Assembly: GCA_946414825.1 (NCBI GenBank)
Contig: CAMKQB010000003.1
Coordinates: 1 to 53,221, forward strand
Length of the DNA stretch: 53,221 nucleotides
Source of the DNA: an uncultured Lachnospiraceae bacterium
Lineage (GTDB): Bacteria > Bacillota > Clostridia > Lachnospirales > Lachnospiraceae
Reading direction: 5' to 3'
A model generated the notes under the pieces. That model worked only from the letters and a program-made list of their open reading frames with translations. It made no database searches and was not told where the DNA came from. Position numbers and translations under genes: made by a program. The first letter of the stretch is position 1. Every line of letters starts with the position of its first letter. Below are positions 9,135 to 18,313 of the stretch, one piece after another.

Positions 9135-10538
9135 ATGGCTAATCTCGTATGTACAATTTCAAAATATCTGGTTTTGCTATTTATGGCTCTCTATACCATT
9201 AAATGCTTTACTTATTTTACGGCCAGGGATAGAGAGAAGAGAACCAGCAACCTTAATAAGCAGATTTTCTATATTTTTATGATACATTTTCTGTGTCATG
9301 TCATGCTCTATATTAATATGGAGGACGCGAAGGTCTTTCTATATTACATAATCGAAATATCGATTGCTATTCTATACATCCTGGCATTCAGGCTTGTATA
9401 TAAGAATTCCTCGAGGCTGCTGACAAATAATGTTGCTTTCCTTATGCTTATTGGATATACCGTTTTGCTGAGGCTGAGTCCTGGACTTGCCATCAGACAG
9501 TTTATACTTGCATCAGTTGGTTTGGTTGTGACGATATTTATTCCTTTTATTATGGGGAAGCTTAAGAAGCTTAGGATGTGGAGTACCTTATATGGACTTA
9601 CAGGTATCATCCTGCTGGCTTCGGTTTTCATTCCGGGGGTTGGGCAGGTAATAAATGGCTCTAGAAACTGGATACATATAGCTGGTGTATCACTTCAGCC
9701 TATGGAGTTTGTTAAGATTCTTTTTATATTCTTTGTGGCAAGCTCACTTGTGAAGCTCAGTACTTTTATGGAGCTTTTTAAAAATGCCATTATCGCTGCA
9801 ACCTTTATGCTTATTCTTATTATAGAGAAGGATTTTGGTGCGGTTGTACTTTTCTTTATTGTTTATTTCATGATGGTATACCTCGCTACTTCGAGATCAA
9901 TATTCATGATTCTTGGAATTGGACTGGGAGTTGGAGCGACAGTGCTGGGGTATCTGCTCTTTAAAGATACGCTTTTTGCGCACGTTATGGTCAGAGTTCA
10001 TGCCTGGCAGGATCCTTTCCTGTATCAGCAGTCCGAAGGATACCAGGTCTGTGAATCACTGTTTGCTATTGGTACTGGTGGCTTCGCAGGAACAGGTCTT
10101 GGAAATGGTATGCCATATCTTATTCCGGTTGCTGAGAGTGATTTTATATTCTCAGCTATTTGCGAGGAGCTTGGAGTTGTATTTGGTCTTGCACTGATAC
10201 TTATATATCTAAGCAGTTTTATAGCTATTCAGAATATTGCTATGAAATGCAAACAACCATTCTTCAAGTATGTGACCTTCGGTATAGCCATCAGTTATAT
10301 ATTCCAGGTATTCCTGAATATTGGTGGAGCGACGAAGTTTATACCGTCCACGGGTGTGACGCTGCCGCTTATAAGCTACGGTGTCAGCAGTGTATTCAGT
10401 ACTCTTATAATGTTTTCGATAGTTCAATATACATATATTTTAGTTAGTGATGAGGCAGATGAAGTTGAAAAAGAAAAGAGAAGGATCGCGAAGGCAGAAG
10501 GAACCAGTATCGCCGAAGATGCAGGAGCTTTTGGATAA
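9135..10538 (+). CDS. FtsW/RodA/SpoVE family peptidoglycan polymerase (SEDS)
   Basis: A 467-residue polytopic membrane protein. Many hydrophobic helices are present, and the C-terminal SEDS signature is intact: AWQDPF, YQVCESLFAIGTGG, GLGNG, PVAESDFIFSAICEELG and PSTGVTLPLISYG. SEDS proteins polymerise lipid II into glycan strands and work with a class B PBP, which is encoded directly downstream with overlapping ends. Which member (FtsW, RodA or another) cannot be fixed. The N-terminus looks longer than in minimal FtsW/RodA proteins. RBS-like GAAGGG precedes the ATG. Confidence 0.92.
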   Translation: MANLVCTISKYLVLLFMALYTIKCFTYFTARDREKRTSNLNKQIFYIFMIHFLCHVMLYINMEDAKVFLYYIIEISIAILYILAFRLVYKNSSRLLTNNVAFLMLIGYTVLLRLSPGLAIRQFILASVGLVVTIFIPFIMGKLKKLRMWSTLYGLTGIILLASVFIPGVGQVINGSRNWIHIAGVSLQPMEFVKILFIFFVASSLVKLSTFMELFKNAIIAATFMLILIIEKDFGAVVLFFIVYFMMVYLATSRSIFMILGIGLGVGATVLGYLLFKDTLFAHVMVRVHAWQDPFLYQQSEGYQVCESLFAIGTGGFAGTGLGNGMPYLIPVAESDFIFSAICEELGVVFGLALILIYLSSFIAIQNIAMKCKQPFFKYVTFGIAISYIFQVFLNIGGATKFIPSTGVTLPLISYGVSSVFSTLIMFSIVQYTYILVSDEADEVEKEKRRIAKAEGTSIAEDAGAFG

Positions 10539-11976
10539 AGAACGCGAGAAGAACAAGAAAAACAGAATAAAGAACAAGCCTATAGTCTTCATGACCTATG
10601 TTATGGTCCTTACCTTTATAGCTATGTTTGGCTACCTTATCTACTTCATGGTAAAGGACTCTGAGAAGGTTGTTGCCAATGCTTCGAATAAGAGACAGGA
10701 TAGCTTCGTTAAGTTTGTTAAACGAGGAGATATTGTTTCCAGTGATGGAGAGATTCTGGCTACTACTGAAGTTGATGAAGAGGGAAATGAGGTTAGACGC
10801 TATCCTTACGAAGGCCTCTTTGCACATACGGTAGGTTACAATTCCTATGGTAGAGCAGGACTCGAACTTTCAGAAAATTTCGACCTTATGAGATCACATG
10901 TAAATGTTATGAGTAAGGTTAGTAATGATCTGGGAGATGACAAGAATCCGGGAGATACAGTTGTAACTACTCTTAATCTTAAAATGCAGCAGGCGGCTGC
11001 TGAAGGACTTGGTTCAGCCAGGGGAGCTGTCGTTGCTCTTGATGCTTCGACTGGAAAGATACTTGTAATGTATTCCAGTCCAACCTTTAATCCAAATGAT
11101 ATAGATAATGTATGGGCTAGTGTACATTCTGAAGAAGGCAGCAGTAGTACAGTTCTTCTGAATAGAGCTACACAGGGACTCTATGCACCAGGTTCTACAT
11201 TTAAGGTTATTACTGCCATGGAATATATAAAGGAACATCCGGATTATGAGTCTTATACTCATAATTGCGCCGGTAGTGATATCTTCAACAGTGTTTCTAT
11301 AAGATGTAGTAACAGTACAGCTCATGGAGTTCTGGACCTTAAGGGCTCGCTTGCACGTTCCTGTAATACGAGCTTTGCAAATATAGGTGTAAATGAGATA
11401 GATCCTGATAAGTTAAATAATATGGCGAATTCTCTGCTATATAATGGCAAGCTTCCATATGACGGAGATTATTCAAAGTCTCAGTTCCTTTTAACAGTAG
11501 ATAGCAATCCTTCTGAGATACCTCAGACAGTTATTGGACAGGGGGACACACTTGTAACCCCGCTTCATAATGCTCTTATCATGCAAGCTATTGCAAATGG
11601 TGGAACAATGATGAAACCGATGATGGTTGAGAGACTTGAAAATGCTGATGGAGCAGTCCTTCAGACTAACAAGCCTAAGGCATATGGGAAGGTTCTCGAA
11701 CCTGACCTGACACAGAAGATTATTCCTATGCTTCAGGAGGTTTGTATAAGTGGTACTGCGTCAGAATATATGGCTGGAAAGCCTTATTCTGTAGCCGGTA
11801 AAACAGGTACTGCAGAGTACGATAATAACGGAAATTGTAATTCCTGGTTTGTAGGATTTACGAATGTTGAGAGTCCTGACATCGTTGTAAGTGTAGTAGT
11901 TGAAGATTATACAACTAATCAAATCTCAGGAACTTCAGTTGCATCGCGAGTTATGGATGCATATTATTCAGAATAG
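10519..11976 (+). CDS. Class B penicillin-binding protein (transpeptidase)
   Basis: One N-terminal membrane helix (VFMTYVMVLTFIAMFGYLIY) is followed by a short dimerisation-like region and a transpeptidase domain. All three active-site motifs are present: STFK (Ser codon at 11194), SCN (11359) and KTG (11800). The protein cross-links peptidoglycan and is the likely partner of the upstream SEDS polymerase. No PASTA domains are seen. The start is uncertain. The frame is open from GTG 10447 with further ATGs at 10450 and 10459, all deep inside the upstream gene; 10519 is chosen to limit the overlap to 20 bases, though it lacks a strong Shine-Dalgarno. Confidence 0.93.
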   Translation: MQELLDKEREKNKKNRIKNKPIVFMTYVMVLTFIAMFGYLIYFMVKDSEKVVANASNKRQDSFVKFVKRGDIVSSDGEILATTEVDEEGNEVRRYPYEGLFAHTVGYNSYGRAGLELSENFDLMRSHVNVMSKVSNDLGDDKNPGDTVVTTLNLKMQQAAAEGLGSARGAVVALDASTGKILVMYSSPTFNPNDIDNVWASVHSEEGSSSTVLLNRATQGLYAPGSTFKVITAMEYIKEHPDYESYTHNCAGSDIFNSVSIRCSNSTAHGVLDLKGSLARSCNTSFANIGVNEIDPDKLNNMANSLLYNGKLPYDGDYSKSQFLLTVDSNPSEIPQTVIGQGDTLVTPLHNALIMQAIANGGTMMKPMMVERLENADGAVLQTNKPKAYGKVLEPDLTQKIIPMLQEVCISGTASEYMAGKPYSVAGKTGTAEYDNNGNCNSWFVGFTNVESPDIVVSVVVEDYTTNQISGTSVASRVMDAYYSE

Positions 11977-11994
11977 TGGTATTATATAGAAGAA

Positions 11995-12019
11995 TGTTGT
12001 CATCAAGTAATTGACAACA
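11995..12019 (+). other. Intergenic hairpin between the PBP and Nudix genes
   Basis: TGTTGTCA (11995-12002) pairs perfectly with TGACAACA (12012-12019) around a 9-base loop. There is no T-run afterwards, so it is more likely a processing or stability element than a terminator. Confidence 0.5.
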
Positions 12020-12051
12020 TATTACACACCAGAGAATAGGAGGGATTGCAA

Positions 12052-12501
12052 TTGGTTGAAGCAATTAGTTGTGGAGGTGTGGTTATATTCAGAGGAAAGA
12101 TACTACTTCTGTACAAAAACTACAAGAATCGATATGAAGGTTGGGTACTTCCAAAGGGTACCGTTGAAGAGGGCGAGGATCATATGCAGACTGCTCTCAG
12201 AGAGGTAAAGGAAGAATCCGGCGCTGACGCTACTATAATCAAGTACGTGGGAAAGAGTAGTTATACATTTTCTACCTATTCAGATACAGTTAATAAAAAT
12301 GTTCATTGGTTCCTGATGATGGCGGACAGCTTCTATAGCAAGCCACAAAGAGAAGAATATTTCTGTGATTCAGGATATTATAAATACCACGAGGCATATC
12401 ATTTACTTAAGTTTCCTAATGAGAAACAGATTCTTGAAAATGCATATGCGGACTATCTCGATATGAAAAAGAGAGGTCAGTGGGGAAGGGGAGTTAGATG
12501 A
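12052..12501 (+). CDS. Nudix hydrolase (small)
   Basis: A protein of about 149 residues with a complete Nudix box reading GTVEEGED followed by REVKEESGA, which binds the metal and cleaves nucleoside diphosphates linked to another group. The substrate is unknown. A non-ATG start is needed. TTG 12052 lies seven bases after AGGAGGG (12038-12044), a better spacing than TTG 12046, which almost touches it. The stop overlaps the ATG of the sortase gene (ATGA), so the two are probably co-translated. Confidence 0.85.
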   Translation: MVEAISCGGVVIFRGKILLLYKNYKNRYEGWVLPKGTVEEGEDHMQTALREVKEESGADATIIKYVGKSSYTFSTYSDTVNKNVHWFLMMADSFYSKPQREEYFCDSGYYKYHEAYHLLKFPNEKQILENAYADYLDMKKRGQWGRGVR

Positions 12502-13523
12502 GTTTTAATCAAGATGAAATAGATGAAATATTAGCAAAATATAGTTCTTATCAGCCTAACTCCGATGGGAAGAAATCTGAAGAGGAGGAAAAAGGTTCGG
12601 AAAAACCTCTGGATGAGGTGGATAGGGTTTTGTCCCGTGCTGAGATAATCAAACAGCAGCAGAAGAAGGATCCGGATATAAAGAAAAAGGCTGCGGCTAA
12701 GCTTAGAAAGAAGAAAAGAGCAAATGCAATTTTAAATGCACTCCTTGTTTTCTTTATTCTTGTTTTTCTTGGTTCAGGTGCATATCTTGGCTTATACTTC
12801 TATAAAATACATAAGGCTCAGAGTGGCTTTGATGATCTGAAGTCTCTTATAAGAGATTCCAGCGATGATAAGGGCGATAATGGAGAAGAGTCCTCTGTGG
12901 ATCCTGATATGGTAGTTCCTAAATATGTAAATATTGATGGTGTTAGTGTTCAGGAGAAGTTCGCTGATCTATATACCAGAAATCATGAATTCATCGGATG
13001 GCTTACAGTTGATGGTACAAATATCGATTATCCGGTTATGCATACACCTGATGATGAAGAGAAGTATCTGAGACGTGACTTCGATGGAAACAGCAGTTCT
13101 TCAGGAACTCTGTTTGTGGCTGCTGCATCTGATCCAATAGCTCCTTCAGATAATGTTATCATTTATGGTCACAATATGAAGGCAGGTACTATGTTCCATT
13201 CACTTCTTAATTTCGAGAAGAAAGAATATTACGAAGAACATAAGCTTATTGAGTTTGATACTATAGAAGAAGACGCTCAATATGAAGTGATTGCGGCATT
13301 CAGAACTAAGATAGACGAGAGTGATCCAAGTCTATATAAATACTATGAGTTCCACAATGCTTCCAGCGAGGAAGAATTTAATGAATATGTCTCAAAGGTT
13401 AAGTCCATGACCCCTTATGAGATAGAAACAACAGCTAAGTACGGAGACAAACTGATAACCCTTTCAACCTGTGCTTATCATGCCGATGAAGGCCGTTATG
13501 TAATAGTTGCAAAAAAATTATAA
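12498..13523 (+). CDS. srtB: Class B sortase
   Basis: A 341-residue protein. A charged Lys/Glu-rich cytoplasmic region of about 75 residues precedes one membrane helix (about 76-97) and an extracellular sortase domain. The catalytic histidine is in YGHNMK (H225), the cysteine in LSTCAYH (C325) and the arginine at R333. Class B sortases are transpeptidases that attach surface proteins to peptidoglycan or assemble specialised surface structures. No obvious substrate gene is adjacent; the surface protein at the window start has a sorting-like tail, but linking the two is speculation. The cytoplasmic tail is long for a sortase. Confidence 0.9.
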   Translation: MSFNQDEIDEILAKYSSYQPNSDGKKSEEEEKGSEKPLDEVDRVLSRAEIIKQQQKKDPDIKKKAAAKLRKKKRANAILNALLVFFILVFLGSGAYLGLYFYKIHKAQSGFDDLKSLIRDSSDDKGDNGEESSVDPDMVVPKYVNIDGVSVQEKFADLYTRNHEFIGWLTVDGTNIDYPVMHTPDDEEKYLRRDFDGNSSSSGTLFVAAASDPIAPSDNVIIYGHNMKAGTMFHSLLNFEKKEYYEEHKLIEFDTIEEDAQYEVIAAFRTKIDESDPSLYKYYEFHNASSEEEFNEYVSKVKSMTPYEIETTAKYGDKLITLSTCAYHADEGRYVIVAKKL

Positions 13524-13530
13524 AATTTGC

Positions 13531-13559
13531 TTGCATTAGTATATCAAATCTGATAGAAT
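13531..13559 (+). promoter_or_regulatory. Promoter of rpmB
   Basis: TTGCAT at 13531-13536, 17-base spacer and TAGAAT at 13554-13559, preceded by TGA (extended -10). Confidence 0.75.
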
Positions 13560-13614
13560 GTCAAATGTTGCGAGTCTGAAGGGCTCGAGTTTGGAGTTAA
13601 AGGAGGTGCCAAGG

Positions 13615-13800
13615 ATGGCTAAGTGCTTTTACTGCGATAAGTCAGTTCATTTTGGAAACAATGTGAGCCACTCACATAGAAGATCCAATAGAATAATGAA
13701 ATCTAACATTAAGAGAGTCAAGGCTAAGGTAGATGGTTCTCCTAAGACTATCTATGTTTGTACTAAGTGCCTTAGATCAGGTAAGGTAGAGAGAGCATAG
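13615..13800 (+). CDS. rpmB: 50S ribosomal protein L28 (zinc-binding C+ form)
   Basis: A 61-residue L28. The start MAKCFYCDKS, the NNVSHSHRRSNR core and the C-terminal CTKCLRSGKV are diagnostic. Two CxxC pairs form the C+ zinc ribbon. The ATG at 13615 follows AAAGGAGGTG. An upstream in-frame ATG at 13558 overlaps the -10 box and is not used. The gene is monocistronic between its own promoter and terminator, the usual situation upstream of the divergently regulated asp23/DhaL genes. Confidence 0.97.
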   Translation: MAKCFYCDKSVHFGNNVSHSHRRSNRIMKSNIKRVKAKVDGSPKTIYVCTKCLRSGKVERA

Positions 13801-13816
13801 TTTGACTAATGATTTA

Positions 13817-13858
13817 AGAGACCTCAGATTTATTCTGTGGTCTTTTTATTTTTGTTTT
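13817..13858 (+). terminator. Terminator after rpmB
   Basis: Stem AGACCTCAGA pairs with TCTGTGGTCT (one mismatch) and is followed by TTTTTATTTTTG. Confidence 0.85.
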
Positions 13859-13862
13859 GTTA

Positions 13863-13871
13863 TGTTACAAT
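13863..13871 (+). promoter_or_regulatory. Candidate extended -10 promoter of the asp23-like gene
   Basis: TGTTACAAT gives TG, one base, then TACAAT. There is no good -35; the T-rich terminator tail lies at that distance. Confidence 0.45.
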
Positions 13872-13930
13872 AAGTATCGGTTTTAAACCGGTTATCTTAA
13901 TTGTTTTGATTGATTTAAAGGGAGGTCTCT

Positions 13931-14287
13931 ATGTCTGAACTTATTGAAAATGAAAATGGAAAAATATCCATTGATACAGAGGTTATTGCTGAGTTTGCAG
14001 GCCATGCAGCGCTGGACTGCTTCGGAATAGTTGGAATGGCCAGTCTGAGCATGAAGGATGGACTTGCTAAGCTTCTTAAGGGAAGCAATGTAAGCAAGGG
14101 TGTTAGTGTTAAATGCGACGAGGATGGACTAGTTATAAGCTTTCATATAATAGTGGCATATGGCGTTAATATCAAAACCGTTGTTAATAATCTTATAAGT
14201 ACTGTTAAGTATCAGGTGGAAGATTATACAACTATGAAGGTTGATGCTATCAATGTATATGTTGAGGGCGTTAGAGTAATTGACTAA
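13931..14287 (+). CDS. Asp23/Gls24 family envelope stress protein (YloU-like)
   Basis: A 118-residue protein starting with a GKISIDTEVIAEFAGHAALD segment and ending NVYVEGVRV, as in YloU/Asp23. Family members associate with the membrane and envelope; the exact activity is not established. GGGAGG precedes the ATG. It is followed 29 bases downstream by the DhaL/DegV gene, reproducing the conserved yloU-yloV pair and supporting one transcript through recG. Confidence 0.9.
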   Translation: MSELIENENGKISIDTEVIAEFAGHAALDCFGIVGMASLSMKDGLAKLLKGSNVSKGVSVKCDEDGLVISFHIIVAYGVNIKTVVNNLISTVKYQVEDYTTMKVDAINVYVEGVRVID

Positions 14288-14316
14288 TAATATGACCGTT
14301 TGGAGGTTTTGCAATT

Positions 14317-16059
14317 ATGTCACTAGTTGAAATAAATGCTAATACATTTAAAGAGGCTTTTATATCAGGTGCAAATAATATAAGCAACAATAAAGAATAT
14401 ATAAATGAGCTTAATGTTTTTCCTGTTCCAGATGGCGATACAGGAACAAATATGAATCTTACCATTATGTCAGCTGTGTCAGAGATAAATGCTCTTAATG
14501 ATATCAGTTTACAGTCGCTTACAAAAGCTATTGCTGGAGGCTCGCTTAGAGGTGCCAGAGGTAATTCGGGTGTTATCCTTTCACAGATATTTAGAGGCTT
14601 CTGTAAAGAAGTACAGGGCTGCACTGTTCTTACTCAGGAGGATGTAGCAAATGGCTTTGCTCATTCTATGGAGACTGCCTACAAGGCTGTAATGAAGCCT
14701 AAGGAAGGTACTATCCTTACTGTTGCCAGAGCAATGGCTGAAACGGCAGCTGATCTTTTGAATGTATATGATGATATAGTTGATTATCTTGAGGAAATAG
14801 TAAAGGCCGGCGATGAAGCTCTGAGCAAGACTCCGGATATGCTTCCGGTTCTTAAAGAGGCTGGAGTCGTTGATTCTGGTGGACAGGGACTCATGGAGAT
14901 CATCAAAGGTATAGTAGAAGGTCTAAAGGGTACTCCTGTTGGTCTTACTGAGCAGGGGGCTACTCAGACTCTGGCGCGTGGTGCTGGAATACTTAGTGAT
15001 ACTCCGGGTATCAGACCAAGCTATGTGGTTGGTAGTGGTAGTGAGCATATTTCTACTGCTGATATTAAATTTACTTATTGTACTGAATTTATAGTGCTTC
15101 TTGATAAGCCAGTCGACGATGCAGAGGTTGATAAGATCAAGGAATTCCTTTTATCCATAGGTGATTCTCTTGTATGTGTTGCTGATGATGAGGTTATCAA
15201 GATACATGTTCATACAAATCATCCGGGACAGGCGTTTGAAAAAGGTCTTGAATATGGCCAGCTGACCAGATGTAAGATCGACAACATGCGTGAAGAGCAT
15301 AATGAAAGAGTATCTATGTCACATGAGGTTCTGGCAGAAAAGGATGTTCCTAAAGCAGAACCTGTAGCAGAGGAAGTGTCTGCTGAACCGGCAGAAGAAA
15401 AAAAGTATGGTTTTGTAGCTGTATCAGCAGGAAACGGTCTGGATACTATATTTACAGAGATTGGTGTAGACAAGATAATTCATGGGGGACAGACCATGAA
15501 TCCAAGTACAGATGATATCCTGTCAGCAGTGAAGACTGTGAATGCAGAGAACATTTTCATTCTTCCAAATAATAAGAATATAATTATGGCTGCGAATCAG
15601 GCTTCTGAAATATGTGAGGATAAGAATATACTTGTTATTCCATCCTTTAGTATTCCTCAGGGGATAGCTGCAATTCTTAGCTTCAGCGAGGATATGGATC
15701 CGGAAGATAATAAGGCGGCGATGACAGTGGCTTTCGAGGATGTGAAAACAGGCGAGGTGACATTTGCCATAAGAGATACTTCTGTTGATGGTAAAGAGAT
15801 TCATAAGAATAATATAATGGGTATATCTGAAAATGGTATTGATGTTGTTGGTACAGATGTTCAGCAGGTTACACAGGATCTGATAGATGGTATGGTTGAT
15901 GAGGACAGCGGCCTCATAAGTCTGTATTATGGAGAGGATGTTACTCCAGAGGATGCTGATAAGCTGAAGGAATACCTGGAGGGTAAGTATTCGGATCTCG
16001 ATGTTGATGTTAGACATGGTGGACAACCAATATATTATTACATTTTATCTGTTGAGTAG
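14317..16059 (+). CDS. DhaL/DegV-domain protein (YloV/FakA-like fatty acid kinase subunit)
   Basis: A 580-residue protein. The N-terminal DhaL (DAK2) nucleotide-binding domain, about residues 1-205, contains ELNVFPVPDGDTGTNM and GARGNSGVILSQI. A middle domain follows. A short Glu/Pro/Ala-rich linker near residue 350 leads to a C-terminal DegV-like half that begins around GFVAVSAGNGLD. In S. aureus the homologue FakA phosphorylates fatty acids held by a DegV partner (FakB); no separate FakB gene is in this window. GGAGG lies 5' of the ATG. Confidence 0.9.
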   Translation: MSLVEINANTFKEAFISGANNISNNKEYINELNVFPVPDGDTGTNMNLTIMSAVSEINALNDISLQSLTKAIAGGSLRGARGNSGVILSQIFRGFCKEVQGCTVLTQEDVANGFAHSMETAYKAVMKPKEGTILTVARAMAETAADLLNVYDDIVDYLEEIVKAGDEALSKTPDMLPVLKEAGVVDSGGQGLMEIIKGIVEGLKGTPVGLTEQGATQTLARGAGILSDTPGIRPSYVVGSGSEHISTADIKFTYCTEFIVLLDKPVDDAEVDKIKEFLLSIGDSLVCVADDEVIKIHVHTNHPGQAFEKGLEYGQLTRCKIDNMREEHNERVSMSHEVLAEKDVPKAEPVAEEVSAEPAEEKKYGFVAVSAGNGLDTIFTEIGVDKIIHGGQTMNPSTDDILSAVKTVNAENIFILPNNKNIIMAANQASEICEDKNILVIPSFSIPQGIAAILSFSEDMDPEDNKAAMTVAFEDVKTGEVTFAIRDTSVDGKEIHKNNIMGISENGIDVVGTDVQQVTQDLIDGMVDEDSGLISLYYGEDVTPEDADKLKEYLEGKYSDLDVDVRHGGQPIYYYILSVE

Positions 16060-16068
16060 ATAATTCTT

Positions 16069-18045
16069 ATGAAATTAGATGATGATATTAAAATAGTAAA
16101 GGGTATAGGTGATAAGACAGCTGGTTTATATAGCAAACTCGGTATATATACAGTTAACGATCTTATAACCTATTATCCAAGAGCGTATAAAACCTACAGT
16201 GAGCCTGTTCCTGTTAAAACTACTGTTGAAGGGGACAGGGTTGCTGTTTTTTGCAAGGTTGTAACTTACGTTGAGTCCCATAATGGTAAACGTTACAATA
16301 TAACGTCTCTTTCAGCTGCGGATGATTCCGGAAGTATTAGAATGGTATGGTTTAATATGCCATTTCTAAAGAATAAGTTTCATAAGGGAGAAGAGTATGT
16401 CTTCTATGGAGTGGTTAAATACACCGGAAATATGAGAGTTATGGAGATGCCGGAATACTTTACTGAATTTCAGTATCAGAAGACTCTGAAGACTATGCAA
16501 CCTATATATCCCCTTAAGTCCGGAATAACTAATAATTCCATAACAAGGTCTGTTAAAGCTGTTTCTTCGCTTGTGGAGACATATCCTGATTATTTACCTG
16601 ATGATGTCATTAAGAATAACAGTCTGATGACTAGAGGACAGTCTTTGCTTCAAGTACATTTTCCTGAAAATGAAGATAAGTTGAAAAGTGCTATTAAAAG
16701 AATAGCTCTTGATGAATTCCTGGAGTTTCTTATTGGTATCAGGAAGCTTAAGGAGGATATAGTAAAGGAAGAAAATGTCCATAAGATAAATGAAGAAGCT
16801 ATATGTAAAAAGGATGGATTCGTTGCAGGTCTTCCTTTCGAGCTGACAAATGGACAGAAGGAAGCAATCCATGATATAGAGACAGATATGAGCTCGGATC
16901 ATATAATGAATCGTCTCATTCAGGGAGATGTTGGTTCTGGTAAAACAGTGGTTGCAGTTGCAGCCCTGCTTATGAACTCTATATCTGGTTATCAAGGGGC
17001 TCTCATGGTTCCTACTGAGGTCCTCGCGGTTCAGCATTACGAGGATATCTGCAAAATGCTGAAGCCCTATAAGCTGACTATCAGACTTCTGACAGGTTCG
17101 ACAAGTGCCAAAGAGAAGAGAGAGATTTATAATGAACTTAAGTCTGGAATATGCGATATAGTCATCGGAACTCATGCTATTATTCAGGAAAGTGTTGATT
17201 TTAACAGTCTGGGTCTCGTCATTACTGATGAACAGCATAGATTCGGTGTTAAACAGCGAGAAAAACTGACGGAAAAGGGCTATAAGCCTCATGTAATGGT
17301 CATGAGTGCGACACCTATTCCCAGAACACTTGCTATAATATTATATGCAGATATGGATATATCTGTTATAAGTGAACTACCTGCCGAGAGGAAGAAGACG
17401 AAGAATTGTGTGGTGGGCACCTCTTACCGTCCGGCTGCGTATAACTTCATTAGAAAAGAAGTTCAGGCTGGACATCAGGCCTATGTAATATGTCCGATGA
17501 TTGAAGAAAATGAGACTACAGAAGCTGAAGATGTTATAAACTATTCTGAAAGTTTGAAGCAAAACCTTGGTGGAAGTGTAAGAGTTGATTATCTTCATGG
17601 TAAGATGAAGGAAGATCAGAAGAAAGATATACTTCACCGCTTCATCAATAAAGAGATAGATGTTCTTGTTTCAACAACTGTAATAGAAGTCGGAATCAAC
17701 AATCCGAATGCAACAGTTATGATGATAGAAAATGCCGAGAGATTTGGACTAGCGCAGCTACATCAGCTTAGAGGTCGTGTCGGCAGAGGTGACGCTCAGA
17801 GCTATGCAATCTTCATAAACGTTAAACAGTCCAAGGAATCCATGGAACGACTTAAAGTCCTTGAAGATTCCAATGACGGCTTTCATATAGCGTCAGAGGA
17901 CCTGAGGCTACGTGGACCTGGAGACTTCTTCGGAGTGCGTCAGAGTGGTGATATGAACTTTAAAGTCGCCGATATATATAATCACAGTGATATGCTTTTG
18001 CTAGCTCAAGAACTGTCGCTCAAATATCCTGATTTAAATATATAA
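16069..18045 (+). CDS. recG: ATP-dependent DNA helicase RecG
   Basis: A 658-residue protein with an N-terminal wedge/OB domain that binds branched DNA, then two RecA-like helicase lobes. Walker A is GDVGSGKT (residues 286-293), the DEQH box is at 387-390, and motif VI is QLRGRVGRG. RecG remodels stalled forks and Holliday junctions. It is slightly short of the usual 680-690 residues but has all motifs. The Shine-Dalgarno before ATG 16069 is poor, suggesting coupling to the gene nine bases upstream. Its transcript probably ends at the central hairpin of the palindrome that follows. Confidence 0.97.
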   Translation: MKLDDDIKIVKGIGDKTAGLYSKLGIYTVNDLITYYPRAYKTYSEPVPVKTTVEGDRVAVFCKVVTYVESHNGKRYNITSLSAADDSGSIRMVWFNMPFLKNKFHKGEEYVFYGVVKYTGNMRVMEMPEYFTEFQYQKTLKTMQPIYPLKSGITNNSITRSVKAVSSLVETYPDYLPDDVIKNNSLMTRGQSLLQVHFPENEDKLKSAIKRIALDEFLEFLIGIRKLKEDIVKEENVHKINEEAICKKDGFVAGLPFELTNGQKEAIHDIETDMSSDHIMNRLIQGDVGSGKTVVAVAALLMNSISGYQGALMVPTEVLAVQHYEDICKMLKPYKLTIRLLTGSTSAKEKREIYNELKSGICDIVIGTHAIIQESVDFNSLGLVITDEQHRFGVKQREKLTEKGYKPHVMVMSATPIPRTLAIILYADMDISVISELPAERKKTKNCVVGTSYRPAAYNFIRKEVQAGHQAYVICPMIEENETTEAEDVINYSESLKQNLGGSVRVDYLHGKMKEDQKKDILHRFINKEIDVLVSTTVIEVGINNPNATVMMIENAERFGLAQLHQLRGRVGRGDAQSYAIFINVKQSKESMERLKVLEDSNDGFHIASEDLRLRGPGDFFGVRQSGDMNFKVADIYNHSDMLLLAQELSLKYPDLNI

Positions 18046-18059
18046 TTCTATGATATCAA

Positions 18060-18294
18060 GCATTTACATATCTCATATATGCTTTAAAACGATAACGCGA
18101 TTTTCATATAATTTAAGGAGCGAGTTTCACGATTTATAAGCCGCGAGCGATGCTGTCTGAGTAAAAATGCCTTCATTATTTTTAATAAAAGGCATTTTTA
18201 CGAGTTAAAGTGAGCGGCATTATAAATTGAAACGAGCGACTATAAATTATGAAAATCTTAGTGTGTTTTAAACATATATGAGATACGTAAATGC
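18060..18294. repeat. Long imperfect palindrome A, 235 bases, between recG and the cellulase gene
   Basis: The left arm (18060-18173) and right arm (18189-18294) are reverse complements over almost their full length with scattered mismatches and small gaps. Both ends begin GCATTTAC.TATCTCATATATG when read inward. The 13-bp centre GTAAAAATGCCTT/AAGGCATTTTTAC is perfect. No open reading frame is supported inside. Motifs such as GAGCGAG, GCGAGCGA and GTGAGCGG recur. Confidence 0.85.
18161..18201. terminator. Perfect central hairpin of palindrome A, likely terminator of recG
   Basis: A 13-bp stem around a 15-base AT-rich loop; the 3' strand carries TTTTT and the 5' strand AAAAA, so it could end transcription in both directions. 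Confidence 0.55.
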
Positions 18295-18313
18295 ATATAC
18301 AAGGAGAATATAA

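Noticed and set aside
13558..13614. N-terminal extension of L28
   Set aside because: The first ATG overlaps the -10 box of the promoter; the strong RBS precedes ATG 13615.
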